A stretch of 64,000 nucleotides of DNA from Flagellimonas_B algarum (GCF_040513375.1 NZ_JBEVTG010000001.1:1178001-1242000); one strand, 5' to 3'. Positions 34,300-43,026 are shown, counted from the stretch's first letter. The notes: generated by a model from the letters alone, not told the origin. Translations and numbers: made by a program.

Positions 34300-35764
34300 C
34301 CGCATGGTCAACGGTATCAATGACCTTGAAGGCATTTGCCAAATAAGATTCGATATACCTATTCGCTTCGACGAACTCTTTGTCGAATGCCGTTCTATTC
34401 TTACGGGTCACTACATAGTCGGGTTGTACGTCTTCCATGATAAAGCGCAACTCTTCGATTCCGGTCGTGCGGTCTTGCAGCATAAAGGGAAAGAGCTCAT
34501 CGCGAACCAAATTGCTGGGGTGGGTGGCCGCTTTGGTCGGGGGTCGATGGTCCATAATCCAATACCCGATGTGGTATTCTAAAAATAGGGTCCGTTGCGG
34601 GCTAAGGTCCTTGGCTTCGAAATAACGGGGAACATCGAACCCTTCCCCGTTGTAAAAGGAGCCCGTTTCGTTTTTCGCTTTCAAAATATGGGCGTATTCC
34701 AAATACGTCTCTACCGGAAGGAGTACCAAAGTCAAAAGTGCCACGGGTTTGTACCAAGGTTTTAAGGAAATGCCGCTACGTGCTACCATCATCGCCAAAA
34801 AGAGCGCTAAAAAAGGATAGACCTGAAGTAAATAGTGCCCATTGACCTTACCTATTTGAAGGAAGGAAAACAAAATTCCCAAGGTTGCCAAAAGCAATAA
34901 TGCAACTTCAAAGGAGCGCCACGGTACCATTTTTTTCCATATCCCAAAACCCACAAGTGCCGTGATACCCAAAACAAGAGGTAATACATCGAAGACAGAG
35001 TGGTTTTTCGAACCACTATAGGCCAGAGGGGCTTCAAATACCGATTGCCACCAGAGATGGAACAGGCCCTCGTTTTGATAGGGTATGGCCGTCGCGTAAA
35101 CCACGAGCAACACCATACATCCGATCCAAACCAACTTTTTGAGCGTCGGCCATATGCCCTCGGTTTTGAGCCCGAACCACGCCATCCCCAAAAAAATGGA
35201 AACCAGGGCATAGCCCATGTTGAGTTTCGTCATGATGGTCAAACCCAATAGCACCCCTGCAGTTGCCGTCCAAAGCGTACCCTTTTTAGTAGCCAATAGG
35301 AAGAGTGCCGCCATAAAAAAGCAACTTGAAAGATGCTCCGACATGACCCCTTGAACGCTGCCGAACAAGCTGTACAACAAAACGACCAATAGACCAGACC
35401 AAAACCCGGCTTTCTTTCCAAGCAGCCCCTTGCCCAATAAAAAAGTCAAGAGGGCGGTCAAGGCAACGACCACCGTACCTGCGAATCGAATGGTGAAAAA
35501 GCTTTTCCCGAAGACGTATATAAGTCCCCCGAAAAAAAGAAAGGTGACCGGCGGTTTCAAGTCCCATAGTTCCGTATAGGGCAAGAACCCATCAACCCAA
35601 GCCTGGCCCATCAAGATAAAAGTACTTTCGTCGCGATCGACATAATCCCTGAAAAAGAATGGGAAACGCAATGTTAACGCGGCAATCAGGTAAAAAAGGA
35701 AAATGGCCTTTGAAGAAGCCTTTCGGTACATTTTGGTGATATGGTTGACCGGTTTTTTAAGCAA
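34274..35764 (-). CDS. GT39-like (ArnT/PMT-type) membrane glycosyltransferase
   Basis: A 496-residue integral membrane protein with about ten helices. The first periplasmic loop has the acidic motif RDESTFILMGQAW and WDLKPPVTFLFFGGL, as in dolichol/undecaprenyl-phosphate-dependent glycosyltransferases of the GT39/ArnT type. The soluble C-terminal part is about 110 residues. Sugar and acceptor unknown. It is inserted on the minus strand within the biotin cluster, between bioD and bioA. The ATG at 35764 is used; an in-frame ATG at 35731 would also keep the first membrane segment. Confidence 0.8.
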   Translation of the reverse strand: MLKKPVNHITKMYRKASSKAIFLFYLIAALTLRFPFFFRDYVDRDESTFILMGQAWVDGFLPYTELWDLKPPVTFLFFGGLIYVFGKSFFTIRFAGTVVVALTALLTFLLGKGLLGKKAGFWSGLLVVLLYSLFGSVQGVMSEHLSSCFFMAALFLLATKKGTLWTATAGVLLGLTIMTKLNMGYALVSIFLGMAWFGLKTEGIWPTLKKLVWIGCMVLLVVYATAIPYQNEGLFHLWWQSVFEAPLAYSGSKNHSVFDVLPLVLGITALVGFGIWKKMVPWRSFEVALLLLATLGILFSFLQIGKVNGHYLLQVYPFLALFLAMMVARSGISLKPWYKPVALLTLVLLPVETYLEYAHILKAKNETGSFYNGEGFDVPRYFEAKDLSPQRTLFLEYHIGYWIMDHRPPTKAATHPSNLVRDELFPFMLQDRTTGIEELRFIMEDVQPDYVVTRKNRTAFDKEFVEANRYIESYLANAFKVIDTVDHAVIHHRIKK

Positions 35765-35794
35765 TGTGCCAATCGGATTTTATAGTTTTAATCG

Positions 35795-35802
35795 CATCTT
35801 TG
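35795..35802 (+). promoter_or_regulatory. -7 element of bioA
   Basis: CATCTTTG, one mismatch to TAnnTTTG, 13 nt before the TTG start at 35816. It separates bioA-ketosynthase from the bioF-DUF2007-bioD part of the cluster. Confidence 0.4.
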
Positions 35803-35815
35803 CAAGATAGATAAA

Positions 35816-37111
35816 TTGAAACGCTTGATTCCGTTGAAGGCTGTAAAAAAACTTGTTGAACGTGACCGCGAATTGCTTTGGCATCCGCTGACCCAGCATC
35901 AGACCGCGGCGGCACCATTGGCTATTGTCAAAGCGAAAGGTGCCCTGCTCTATGACGAGAGCGGCAAGGCCTATATCGATGGCATCGCTTCGTGGTATAC
36001 CAGCATGTACGGACATGGTAACAGCGCTATCACCAAGGCCATGGCCGAGCAGATGGAGGCCCTTGATTTCGTCATGTTCAGTGGCTTTACCCATGAACCG
36101 GCCATTACCCTGGCAGAACATTTGATGGCCATTTTACCAGAAAACCAAGCCAAGGTTTTTTTCAACGATAATGGATCGACAGCGATTGAGGCCGCTATCA
36201 AGATGTGCCTACAATATTACCACAACAAAGAGGAAAAGCGGGATACCCTGATCGCTTTTGAAGGCGGTTTTCACGGTGATACCTTTGGGGCTATGAGCGC
36301 CTCGGGCATCTCTTCTTATAATGGCCCTTTCGAAGCGTTCTTGCTAGAGGTAGAGCGCATTCCCGTGCCAACGGCAGCGAATATCGATGCGGTACTTGAA
36401 CAACTGGAGGGCATCTTGAGTACCCGCGCTTGCGCGGCTTTTGTTTTCGAACCCCTGATCCAAGGTGCCGCCGGGATGAAGATGCACGAAGCAGCGCATT
36501 TAGATCGATTGATTTCGAAATGTCGCGACCACCAAGTGCTTTGCGTGGGCGATGAGATCATGACCGGATTTGGAAAGACCGGCAAGAATTTCGCTTCCGA
36601 TCACTTGGATAACAAACCTGATATCCTCTGTTTGGGCAAAGCGTTGACCGCAGGGATGTTTCCCCTGAGCATTACAAGTTGTACACAGGCCGTTTTCGAT
36701 GCTTTTTTAAGCGCCAGGGTAGAAAAAGGATTCTTTCACGCGCATACATTCAGTGCACATCCGATCGGTTGTGCCGCGGCCATCGCCGGACTTCGGCTTT
36801 TGAATTCAGAGCACATCCGTGAACGTCGATCGGCCATTGCCAATGCGCACCTTAAGTTCGCTGAGCGCCTGGAAAAACACCCGAACGTTGCTGAAATACG
36901 CTGTAAGGGGGTGGTGCTTGCCGTAGACTTTAAAAGCAAAAGAGACCGCTATGGGAGCTTCCGTGACGAGCTCTACACGTTTTGTATGGATCGGGGTGTC
37001 ATATTGCGACCTTTGGGGAATACCCTGTATACACTGCCACCATATACTATCGAAGATGCTCAATTGTCACGGATCTATGAAGTGATTGAAAGCGCACTCA
37101 ACTCGTTTTGA
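35816..37111 (+). CDS. bioA: Adenosylmethionine-8-amino-7-oxononanoate transaminase
   Basis: A 431-residue class III PLP aminotransferase that uses S-adenosylmethionine as amino donor in biotin synthesis. Motifs: LWHPLTQ near the N-terminus, GIASWYTSMYGHGN, the PLP lysine K275 in CLGKALTAGM, and DEIMTGFGKTG. No ATG fits the N-terminus; TTG at 35816 is the likely start, with TTG codons at 35825 and 35834 as alternatives. The ketosynthase gene follows 2 nt after the stop. Confidence 0.95.
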   Translation: MKRLIPLKAVKKLVERDRELLWHPLTQHQTAAAPLAIVKAKGALLYDESGKAYIDGIASWYTSMYGHGNSAITKAMAEQMEALDFVMFSGFTHEPAITLAEHLMAILPENQAKVFFNDNGSTAIEAAIKMCLQYYHNKEEKRDTLIAFEGGFHGDTFGAMSASGISSYNGPFEAFLLEVERIPVPTAANIDAVLEQLEGILSTRACAAFVFEPLIQGAAGMKMHEAAHLDRLISKCRDHQVLCVGDEIMTGFGKTGKNFASDHLDNKPDILCLGKALTAGMFPLSITSCTQAVFDAFLSARVEKGFFHAHTFSAHPIGCAAAIAGLRLLNSEHIRERRSAIANAHLKFAERLEKHPNVAEIRCKGVVLAVDFKSKRDRYGSFRDELYTFCMDRGVILRPLGNTLYTLPPYTIEDAQLSRIYEVIESALNSF

Positions 37112-37113
37112 CC

Positions 37114-38283
37114 ATGTTGAATAGTCCGATATCATTGACTTCGCTTGCTTCGATCTCCCCTTTGGGGATGGATCCCAAGGCTATATGGGAGGCCTATTGC
37201 GATCAGCGACATCGCATTTCGAAAACATCGATCGGTAAGCATTCGTTTTGGGCAGCGGTTCTTGATGGACAGCTCAGGGCCGAGGTAGCTAAACTTCGAG
37301 AAACCTCAAACCAATATGCCAAATTGGATGATTCCGTCCTTTTTGCGATACATGCCTCGCGAAGGGCAGTAGCCGAAGCCGGATGGGAAGCCGGAGCCGA
37401 CTTCGGAATCAACATCGGTTCTTCTCGAGGGGCGACTTCCTTGTTCGAAACCTATCATGGAGAGTTCTTGAAGTCGGGGAAGACACCGACCTTGAGTTCG
37501 CCGACAACGACCTTAGGGAATATAGCCTCTTGGGTGGCACATGATCTAAAATCGGGTGGGCCGACCATTTCCCATTCGATTACCTGTTCAACAGCGTTAC
37601 ATGCCTTGATCAATGGAGTAGCTTGGTTACAAAGTGGGCTTGCCGACAAATTCCTTGTCGGGGGCAGCGAGGCTTCGATTACGCCTTTTACCATTGCCCA
37701 AATGCGGGCCTTGAAGATCTATGCTGAAGGAGACCATGACTATCCTTGTGAAGCATTACAGCTAGATAAACCAACGAATACCATGGTATTGGGTGAAGGG
37801 GCTGCCGTAGCTTGTTTGGAAAAGGGGCAACGACCCTGGGCCATAGCTACTATCGTGGGTATGGGCTATGCCACCGAACCTTTACAGCACAGTGTATCCT
37901 TGTCAAGCGATGCGAAGTGTTTTCAGGATGCGATGCGAATGGCTTTGGGTTCCATGGAAACCGATGCTATCGATATGGTGGTGATGCATGCCCCAGGAAC
38001 GATCAAAGGTGATCGATCTGAAGTAGCGGCCATTCAAAAGGTCTTTGGAAAGCGACAGCCTATGTTGACTACCAACAAATGGAAGATAGGCCATACCTTC
38101 GGAGCCTCCGGTATGCTCAGCGTCGAACTGGCCGTTTTGATGTTGCGGAACCAAAAGGCGGTTCCCGTACCCTTCGTGACTTCAGAACCATATACGGGCC
38201 CTGTGGATAGGGTGATGGTCAATGCCGTCGGTTTTGGGGGAAATGCCGTAAGTATCGTACTCGAACGACCGGGCATTGGCTAA
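37114..38283 (+). CDS. Beta-ketoacyl synthase-like protein in the biotin operon
   Basis: A 389-residue stand-alone ketosynthase. All three active-site residues of condensing enzymes are visible: Cys in SITCSTALHAL, His in VMHAPGTIKGD, and His in WKIGHTFGASGM; GFGGNAVSIVLE closes the fold. It resembles the KAS I/II group rather than KAS III. It starts 2 nt after bioA and precedes bioB, so a role in supplying the pimeloyl chain is a reasonable inference; general fatty-acid elongation is the alternative. bioC and bioH are not seen in this window. Confidence 0.88.
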   Translation: MLNSPISLTSLASISPLGMDPKAIWEAYCDQRHRISKTSIGKHSFWAAVLDGQLRAEVAKLRETSNQYAKLDDSVLFAIHASRRAVAEAGWEAGADFGINIGSSRGATSLFETYHGEFLKSGKTPTLSSPTTTLGNIASWVAHDLKSGGPTISHSITCSTALHALINGVAWLQSGLADKFLVGGSEASITPFTIAQMRALKIYAEGDHDYPCEALQLDKPTNTMVLGEGAAVACLEKGQRPWAIATIVGMGYATEPLQHSVSLSSDAKCFQDAMRMALGSMETDAIDMVVMHAPGTIKGDRSEVAAIQKVFGKRQPMLTTNKWKIGHTFGASGMLSVELAVLMLRNQKAVPVPFVTSEPYTGPVDRVMVNAVGFGGNAVSIVLERPGIG

Positions 38284-38306
38284 GATGCTTTCAAAAAGAA
38301 AGATCC

Positions 38307-38339
38307 CTTGGGGATTCAACGCGAATTCACCTATTTTTG
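38307..38339 (+). promoter_or_regulatory. Promoter of bioB, leaderless type
   Basis: CTTG at 38307-38310, spacer 21 bp, TATTTTTG (exact -7) at 38332-38339, followed by AACC and the bioB ATG. The four-nucleotide gap is the same as for bioF. Confidence 0.6.
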
Positions 38340-38343
38340 AACC

Positions 38344-39444
38344 ATGATTGAGACACGACACAACTGGACCAAGGAAGAAATTCTCGAGATTTACAACAAG
38401 CCTTTGATGGAACTGCTGTATGAAGCGGCTACCGTGCATCGGGCATACCATGATCCGAATACGGTGCAAGTTTCTACCTTGTTGTCGATCAAGACCGGGG
38501 GCTGTCCTGAAGATTGTGGCTATTGCCCACAGGCTGCAAGATACCATACCGATATCGAAGGCAATGATCTGATGTCGGTACAACAAGTTAAGGCCCAAGC
38601 ATTACGTGCGAAAGCTTCCGGAAGTTCAAGGGTCTGTATGGGAGCCGCTTGGCGAAATGTGAAAGACGGACCTGAATTCGATCAAGTCTTGGAGATGGTC
38701 CGGACCATCAACAAATTGGATATGGAGGTGTGTTGTACTTTGGGCATGGTCACTGAAAACCAAGCAAAGCGTCTGGCCGAAGCAGGATTGTATGCCTATA
38801 ACCATAACCTGGATACTTCGGAAGAGTATTACAAAGAAGTCATTTCTACCCGTGGGTACGAAGACCGTTTGGAAACTATTGAAAATGTTCGAAAAACCAA
38901 TGTTACCGTTTGTAGTGGTGGTATCATCGGTATGGGTGAAGCAATCGCTGATAGGGCAGGGATGTTGGTCGCTTTGGCCACTTTGGATCCGCAACCCGAG
39001 TCGGTACCGATCAATGCTTTGGTAGCGGTCGAAGGCACGCCTATGGAAGAGGAACAGCCGGTTGGGATTTGGGAAATGATCCGCATGGTTGCCACGACCA
39101 GGATCGTCATGCCAAAAACCCAGGTACGCTTGTCGGCCGGTCGAACCAGCATGAGCCGCGAGGGCCAAGCCATGTGCTTTTTTGCCGGGGCCAACTCGAT
39201 TTTCGCAGGCGATAAATTGTTGACCACACCCAACCCTGATGTGAATGAGGATATGGCCATGTTCAAGACCTTGGGGCTTAATCCGCAGCAACCTTTTGAA
39301 AAAGCTCCCCAACCAGTCACAGTTGAGGCTTCCGATTCGCAATTGGAAAGCCAAGGTGAGAAGCCCAAATGGTCACGGCCCGAACACCAGATCGAACGAA
39401 ACGAACTGGCCAAATCAAAGGCCAAGTTGGTCCGAAAGGGGTAA
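38344..39444 (+). CDS. bioB: Biotin synthase
   Basis: A 366-residue radical-SAM enzyme that inserts sulfur into dethiobiotin. The [4Fe-4S] motif is GGCPEDCGYCPQ (C54, C58, C61). Further family motifs are VCCTLGM, YNHNLDTS, and the [2Fe-2S]-site arginine region VRLSAGRTSMSRE. The C-terminal 50 residues form an extra tail rich in Ser, Gln and Lys, beyond the usual length of about 320-345. Its own promoter lies directly before the ATG. Confidence 0.97.
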   Translation: MIETRHNWTKEEILEIYNKPLMELLYEAATVHRAYHDPNTVQVSTLLSIKTGGCPEDCGYCPQAARYHTDIEGNDLMSVQQVKAQALRAKASGSSRVCMGAAWRNVKDGPEFDQVLEMVRTINKLDMEVCCTLGMVTENQAKRLAEAGLYAYNHNLDTSEEYYKEVISTRGYEDRLETIENVRKTNVTVCSGGIIGMGEAIADRAGMLVALATLDPQPESVPINALVAVEGTPMEEEQPVGIWEMIRMVATTRIVMPKTQVRLSAGRTSMSREGQAMCFFAGANSIFAGDKLLTTPNPDVNEDMAMFKTLGLNPQQPFEKAPQPVTVEASDSQLESQGEKPKWSRPEHQIERNELAKSKAKLVRKG

Positions 39445-39500
39445 ATTCTTACGGTTTACGAAGCTTTTGCTAACTTAGCTTGCTTGAAACAAATTCGATT

Positions 39501-40373
39501 TTGGGACTTAACCTTCAAGAAATTCCGCGGGTAAGCACCCTGACCAAGGAAGCCTTTATCCGAGATTACTTCAAACCGCAACGACCGGTGGTCATTGAGC
39601 GGTTTATCGAAGATTGGCCGGCTTTCGAGAAATGGAACCTCGACTATATCAAATCAGTAGCCGGTGATAAGGAAGTACCCCTTTATGATGATCGCCCGGT
39701 ACGCCATGACGAAGGGTTCAATGAACCTCATGCGAAAATGCGAATGGCCGATTACGTGGATCTTTTGAAAAGGGAACCAACCAAATTCAGGATTTTTTTA
39801 TGGAACGTGCTTAAAGAAGTACCGATACTCCAAAAGGATTTCACGTACCCTGATTTCGGATTGCGGTTGATGAAAGGGCTGCCCATGCTTTTTTTCGGGG
39901 GTACCGATTCGTATACCTTCATGCATTACGATATTGATTTGGCCAATATTTTCCATTTCCATTTCGAAGGCAAGAAACAATGCATCCTTTTTTCGCAATC
40001 CGAGACCAAGTATTTATATAAGGTTCCGCATTCCTTGATTACTCGGGAAGATATCGATTTCAGTGATCCTGATTTCCAGAAATGGCCAGCTTTGAAAATG
40101 GCGAAAGGTCATGTCGCCGATCTGGAGCACGGTAACGTGATTTATATCCCAGAGGGCTATTGGCATTATATGCGTTATGTCACCCCAGGTTTTTCGATGA
40201 GTTTACGGGCCATTGCCCGAAAGCCCAAAAACTTGGGCAAAGCACTGTACAACATCTTCGTCATGCGGCATTTCGACAATCTCATGCGCAGGTGGAAAGG
40301 CCAAGCCTGGATCGACCGTAAAAATGAGCGGGCCCTTCAATATACCAACGGGCATTTGAACGGCATCAAGTGA
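39501..40373 (+). CDS. Cupin/JmjC-like domain protein
   Basis: A 290-residue protein with a JmjC-type double-stranded beta-helix. The likely Fe(II) site is HYDID (HxD) at about residue 150 with a distal His in EGYWHYMRYV. It resembles cupin-8 / asparaginyl hydroxylase-like proteins that use 2-oxoglutarate. The frame starts at TTG 39480, but TTG 39501 gives GLNLQEIPRVS, which agrees better with the start of the flavobacterial homologues I remember, so I use it. Target unknown. A possible -7 element (TAACTTAG, 39471-39478) precedes it. Confidence 0.8.
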   Translation: MGLNLQEIPRVSTLTKEAFIRDYFKPQRPVVIERFIEDWPAFEKWNLDYIKSVAGDKEVPLYDDRPVRHDEGFNEPHAKMRMADYVDLLKREPTKFRIFLWNVLKEVPILQKDFTYPDFGLRLMKGLPMLFFGGTDSYTFMHYDIDLANIFHFHFEGKKQCILFSQSETKYLYKVPHSLITREDIDFSDPDFQKWPALKMAKGHVADLEHGNVIYIPEGYWHYMRYVTPGFSMSLRAIARKPKNLGKALYNIFVMRHFDNLMRRWKGQAWIDRKNERALQYTNGHLNGIK

Positions 40374-40836
40374 GTTCGTATACCTTTTGGTAAACTAAAT
40401 CGCTTTCCCAACCCCGATATAAGAGATAATCGGCTAATTTTTTTCTTTTTTTCATCAAATCGGTGGCTTCGATCTGCGCTGCTTTTTTTTCGGCCAATTC
40501 GTCGAAAGTCGCATGATAGGCCTCATCGGTGATTTCGGCAAGTGCCGAGTTGATATTGAACCGCGAGATTTCGCGCATGCGCAATTCGCGAACGATGCGG
40601 GTCTTGCCCCATTTTTTTTGATTGAACTTGCCGCGGGCGAAGCTTTTGGCGAAACGCTCCTCATTGAGGAAATTCGCCTCGATAAGGTGGGTGATGATTT
40701 GATCGATGGCTCGGGGTATCATGCGCATGTCCTTGAGCTTTTGCACCACCTCTTTATGGCAACGCTCTTGATACGCACAGTAACGTTCCATTTTTCGGGT
40801 TGCTTCTTGAACGGAATGGAACTTGGTCGGGTGCAT
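40366..40836 (-). CDS. recX: Regulatory protein RecX
   Basis: A 156-residue helical protein of the RecX family, which modulates RecA filament formation. Typical repeats: RYCAYQERCHKEVVQKL, ANFLNEERFAKSFARGKFNQKKWGKTRI (in part) and KLADYLLYRGWESDLVYQ. The frame is open to an ATG at 40857, but that codon lies in the rng terminator; ATG 40836 follows a perfect -7 element by 3 nt and is preferred. The 3' end overlaps the convergent cupin gene by 8 nt. recA is not in this window. Confidence 0.9.
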   Translation of the reverse strand: MHPTKFHSVQEATRKMERYCAYQERCHKEVVQKLKDMRMIPRAIDQIITHLIEANFLNEERFAKSFARGKFNQKKWGKTRIVRELRMREISRFNINSALAEITDEAYHATFDELAEKKAAQIEATDLMKKRKKLADYLLYRGWESDLVYQKVYELT

Positions 40837-40839
40837 GTC

Positions 40840-40847
40840 CAAATGTA
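40840..40847 (-). promoter_or_regulatory. -7 element of recX, 3 nt from the ATG
   Basis: Minus-strand TACATTTG, exact TAnnTTTG, followed by GAC and then the ATG at 40836. Its position decides the recX start and predicts a leaderless mRNA. Confidence 0.5.
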
Positions 40848-40850
40848 TAT

Positions 40851-40887
40851 AAAACAAAAAAGCGACCCCAAATATGGAGTCGCTTTT
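40851..40887 (-). terminator. Terminator after the RNase E/G gene
   Basis: On the minus strand, hairpin AGCGACTCC / GGGGTCGCT with one mismatch and a six-base loop, then TTTTTTGTTTT. It starts 2 nt after the stop of the RNase gene and reaches the recX promoter. Confidence 0.85.
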
Positions 40888-40888
40888 C

Positions 40889-42436
40889 TTATCTCAAAAC
40901 TTTGCCCGACTTATCCTTGAATCGATATTCAAGATACGTATAGGCGTCACGTGGTTGGATTTTAATCCAAACCTTATGTTCTAAAAACCATTGGTAACGG
41001 ATGGATCTGAACCCTTTGGTCAGATAGGCCGCGATAAATGGATGGATGTTCAAAACAATGCCTTTTTTGTTTTTAGGATTTTTTAAAATCCGTTCTAGAT
41101 CGGCATTGATCTTATCGATCAAGACGATGGGCGCTTCAACCTCTTGGCCACTGCCATTCGGGTTTTTCTCGCTGGTCTTGATGTTCATTTCGGGCCTTAC
41201 CCGTTGTCGGGTAATCTGTACCAATCCGAATTTACTTGGTGGTAGGATCTTGTGTTTCGCACGATCGTCTTTCATCTCATCCCGAAGGTGGTCGAAGAGC
41301 CTTCTTCGATGTTCCCCTTTGGTCATGTCTATGAAATCGATAACGATGATTCCTCCCATGTCACGCAATCGAAGTTGTCTGGCGATTTCAGAAGCAGCGA
41401 GCATATTGACTTCCAATGCCGTGTCTTCTTGGTTTTTCGCCTTGTTCGATCGGTTACCACTGTTGACATCGATGACGTGCAACGCCTCTGTGTGCTCGAT
41501 GACCAAATAGGCCCCTTTGCTCATTGAGGCGGTTCTGCCAAATGATGTTTTGATCTGCCGTTCTATCCCGAATTTTTCATAGATAGGGGCTGATCCGGTG
41601 TACTGCTTGACGATGGATTCTTTGTGTGGCGCGATTTCGTGCAGATAGTCCTTGATGTTTTCATAAAGGGCCTCATCATCAACATGGATTCCGGTAAAGG
41701 AATCGTTGAAGACATCACGGAGAATGGAAGATGCCCTGTTGAGCTCTACCAATACTTTGGATGGATGTTCGGCCTTGTGTAGTGACTTGCACATTGCGAT
41801 CCACTTGTCATACAAGTTTTGTAGATCTTTGTCGAGTTCTGCGACTTTTTTGCCTTCTGCGACGGTACGTATAATGACCCCGAAACCTTTTGGCTTGATA
41901 CTGGTAACAAGCCTTTTAAGTCGATCTTTTTCTTCCTTGCTCCCGATTTTCTGTGAAACGGAGACACGGTCTGAAAAAGGGACCATGACCAAGTATCGGC
42001 CGGCTATCGAAAGCTCGGAACTGATTCTCGGACCTTTGGTCGAAATGGGTTCTTTTACAATTTGTACCAATAAGGATTGATTGGATTTAATGACATCGTT
42101 AATACTGCCATTCTTATCTATATCTTTTTCAAATGGAAAAGCTCTAAGGGAAAAGTCTTTCATTTTTCCCGTTCTGGCTCTCTTGATGAATTTCAACATC
42201 GAAGCTAATTGTGGGCCAAGGTCATGATAATGCAGAAAGGCATCTTTCTCATAACCTACGTTTACGAAGGCTGCATTTAGGCCGGTAACAGGTTTTCTGA
42301 TCTTGGCGAGGAAAATATCGCCTACTGAAAAACTGTTGTTGTCTTCTTCTTTATGGAGCTCTATGAGTTTTCCATCTTTTAGTAAGGCAAAATCGACGGC
42401 ATCAGAACTTGATCTTACGATTAATTCTCTATTCAC
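40889..42436 (-). CDS. rng: Ribonuclease E/G family endoribonuclease
   Basis: A 515-residue RNase G-type enzyme. Residues about 35-130 carry an S1-like domain (GDIFLAKIRKPVTGLNAAFVNVG split by an insertion). The 5' sensor/RNase H-like part follows, then the catalytic Mg2+ site with conserved Asp residues in LHVIDVNSG and GGIIVIDFIDM. The small-domain region that carries the zinc-link cysteines in RNase E has no CPxC motif here. Start is GTG 42436 (MNRELIV), 31 nt before a short inverted repeat. It lacks the long C-terminal scaffold of RNase E. The gene follows HU and the 29-aa basic protein on the minus strand. Confidence 0.93.
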   Translation of the reverse strand: MNRELIVRSSSDAVDFALLKDGKLIELHKEEDNNSFSVGDIFLAKIRKPVTGLNAAFVNVGYEKDAFLHYHDLGPQLASMLKFIKRARTGKMKDFSLRAFPFEKDIDKNGSINDVIKSNQSLLVQIVKEPISTKGPRISSELSIAGRYLVMVPFSDRVSVSQKIGSKEEKDRLKRLVTSIKPKGFGVIIRTVAEGKKVAELDKDLQNLYDKWIAMCKSLHKAEHPSKVLVELNRASSILRDVFNDSFTGIHVDDEALYENIKDYLHEIAPHKESIVKQYTGSAPIYEKFGIERQIKTSFGRTASMSKGAYLVIEHTEALHVIDVNSGNRSNKAKNQEDTALEVNMLAASEIARQLRLRDMGGIIVIDFIDMTKGEHRRRLFDHLRDEMKDDRAKHKILPPSKFGLVQITRQRVRPEMNIKTSEKNPNGSGQEVEAPIVLIDKINADLERILKNPKNKKGIVLNIHPFIAAYLTKGFRSIRYQWFLEHKVWIKIQPRDAYTYLEYRFKDKSGKVLR

Positions 42437-42550
42437 CTTTTCGATTTTTATCCGCTTACCGCGGATGGATTAAACAATATGGAACCGGTTGTTAAAACCG
42501 ATTGGATTTGAATACTTGTGAACCTGGTATGTCAAAGAACGTGTTAAAAT

Positions 42551-42579
42551 GAAAAAGTAGTTGTTACAACTACTTTTTC
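42551..42579. terminator. Terminator overlapping the end of the 29-aa gene
   Basis: A perfect inverted repeat with 14-bp arms (GAAAAAGTAGTTGT and ACAACTACTTTTTC) around one central base. The minus-strand T-rich arm follows the stop codon of the 29-aa gene, and the other arm covers its last three lysine codons, so the coding end is part of the hairpin. Confidence 0.7.
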
Positions 42580-42659
42580 TTGTGTCGGTTAGCTCTTCTG
42601 CGCTTCTTGCGCTTGTGTGTCGCTACCTTATGTCTTTTTCTCTTTTTTCCACTCGGCAT
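42570..42659 (-). CDS. 29-residue very basic protein (conserved flavobacterial type)
   Basis: ATG at 42659 to TAG at 42570; 29 residues, 20 of them Lys, Arg or His, in two blocks (PSGKKRKRHKVATHKRKKRR and RANRHKKK). No hydrophobic segment and no domain. The composition is that of a small ribosomal or RNA-binding protein. I recall the same sequence type between HU and RNase G in other flavobacteria, and a ribosomal protein bL38 was reported from Flavobacterium johnsoniae ribosomes; I cannot confirm these are the same protein. Shorter than most gene finders accept. Confidence 0.75.
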   Translation of the reverse strand: MPSGKKRKRHKVATHKRKKRRRANRHKKK

Positions 42660-42684
42660 ATAGCTTGGCTTTTTTGTTTGGTTA

Positions 42685-42975
42685 TTATTTTACCTGAACG
42701 TTGCTTTTCACTCCTTCTACAAAAACCTTTGCAGGTTTAAATGCAGGAATATTGTGCGCAGGAATCTTGATGGTCGTATTTTTCGAAATATTCCTTCCTG
42801 TCTTTTCAGCTCTTGTTTTGATGATAAAGCTGCCAAAACCTCTCAAATAAACATTGTCGCCATTTTCCAAAGATGCTTTTACCTCTTCCATGAAAGATTC
42901 TACCGTTGCTTGCACATCTCCCTTTTCAATACCCAGCTTTTCTGAGATTCTAGATACAATATCCGCTTTCGTCAT
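42685..42975 (-). CDS. HU-family DNA-binding protein
   Basis: A 96-residue nucleoid protein. The HU/IHF fold is clear: TKADIVSRISEKLGI, VYLRGFGSFIIKTRAEKTGRN (in part) and IPAHNIPAFKPAK, where the DNA-intercalating arm carries the conserved proline. It binds and bends DNA. An exact -7 element precedes it. Followed after 26 nt by the 29-aa basic gene, so the two are probably co-transcribed. Confidence 0.96.
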   Translation of the reverse strand: MTKADIVSRISEKLGIEKGDVQATVESFMEEVKASLENGDNVYLRGFGSFIIKTRAEKTGRNISKNTTIKIPAHNIPAFKPAKVFVEGVKSNVQVK

Positions 42976-43007
42976 TTTATGTTTAATTTTCGTTTTTTTT
43001 AGGCTTG

Positions 43008-43026
43008 CAAATATATAAATTTATAT
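43008..43026 (-). promoter_or_regulatory. -7 element and palindrome upstream of HU
   Basis: Minus-strand TATATTTG (43015-43008, exact TAnnTTTG), 32 nt before the HU ATG. It overlaps a 14-bp perfect palindrome ATATAAATTTATAT (43013-43026), a possible autoregulatory or AT-rich upstream site. Confidence 0.5.

Noticed and set aside
38626..39354. Long antisense reading frame (242 codons) opposite bioB
   Set aside because: It mirrors a well-supported biotin synthase on the plus strand and its translation shows no domain or normal composition.
42437..42480. Short inverted repeat ATCCGC / GCGGAT before the RNase G gene as an RNase autoregulation site
   Set aside because: Six-bp arms with a 5-nt loop are too small to claim regulation from sequence alone.
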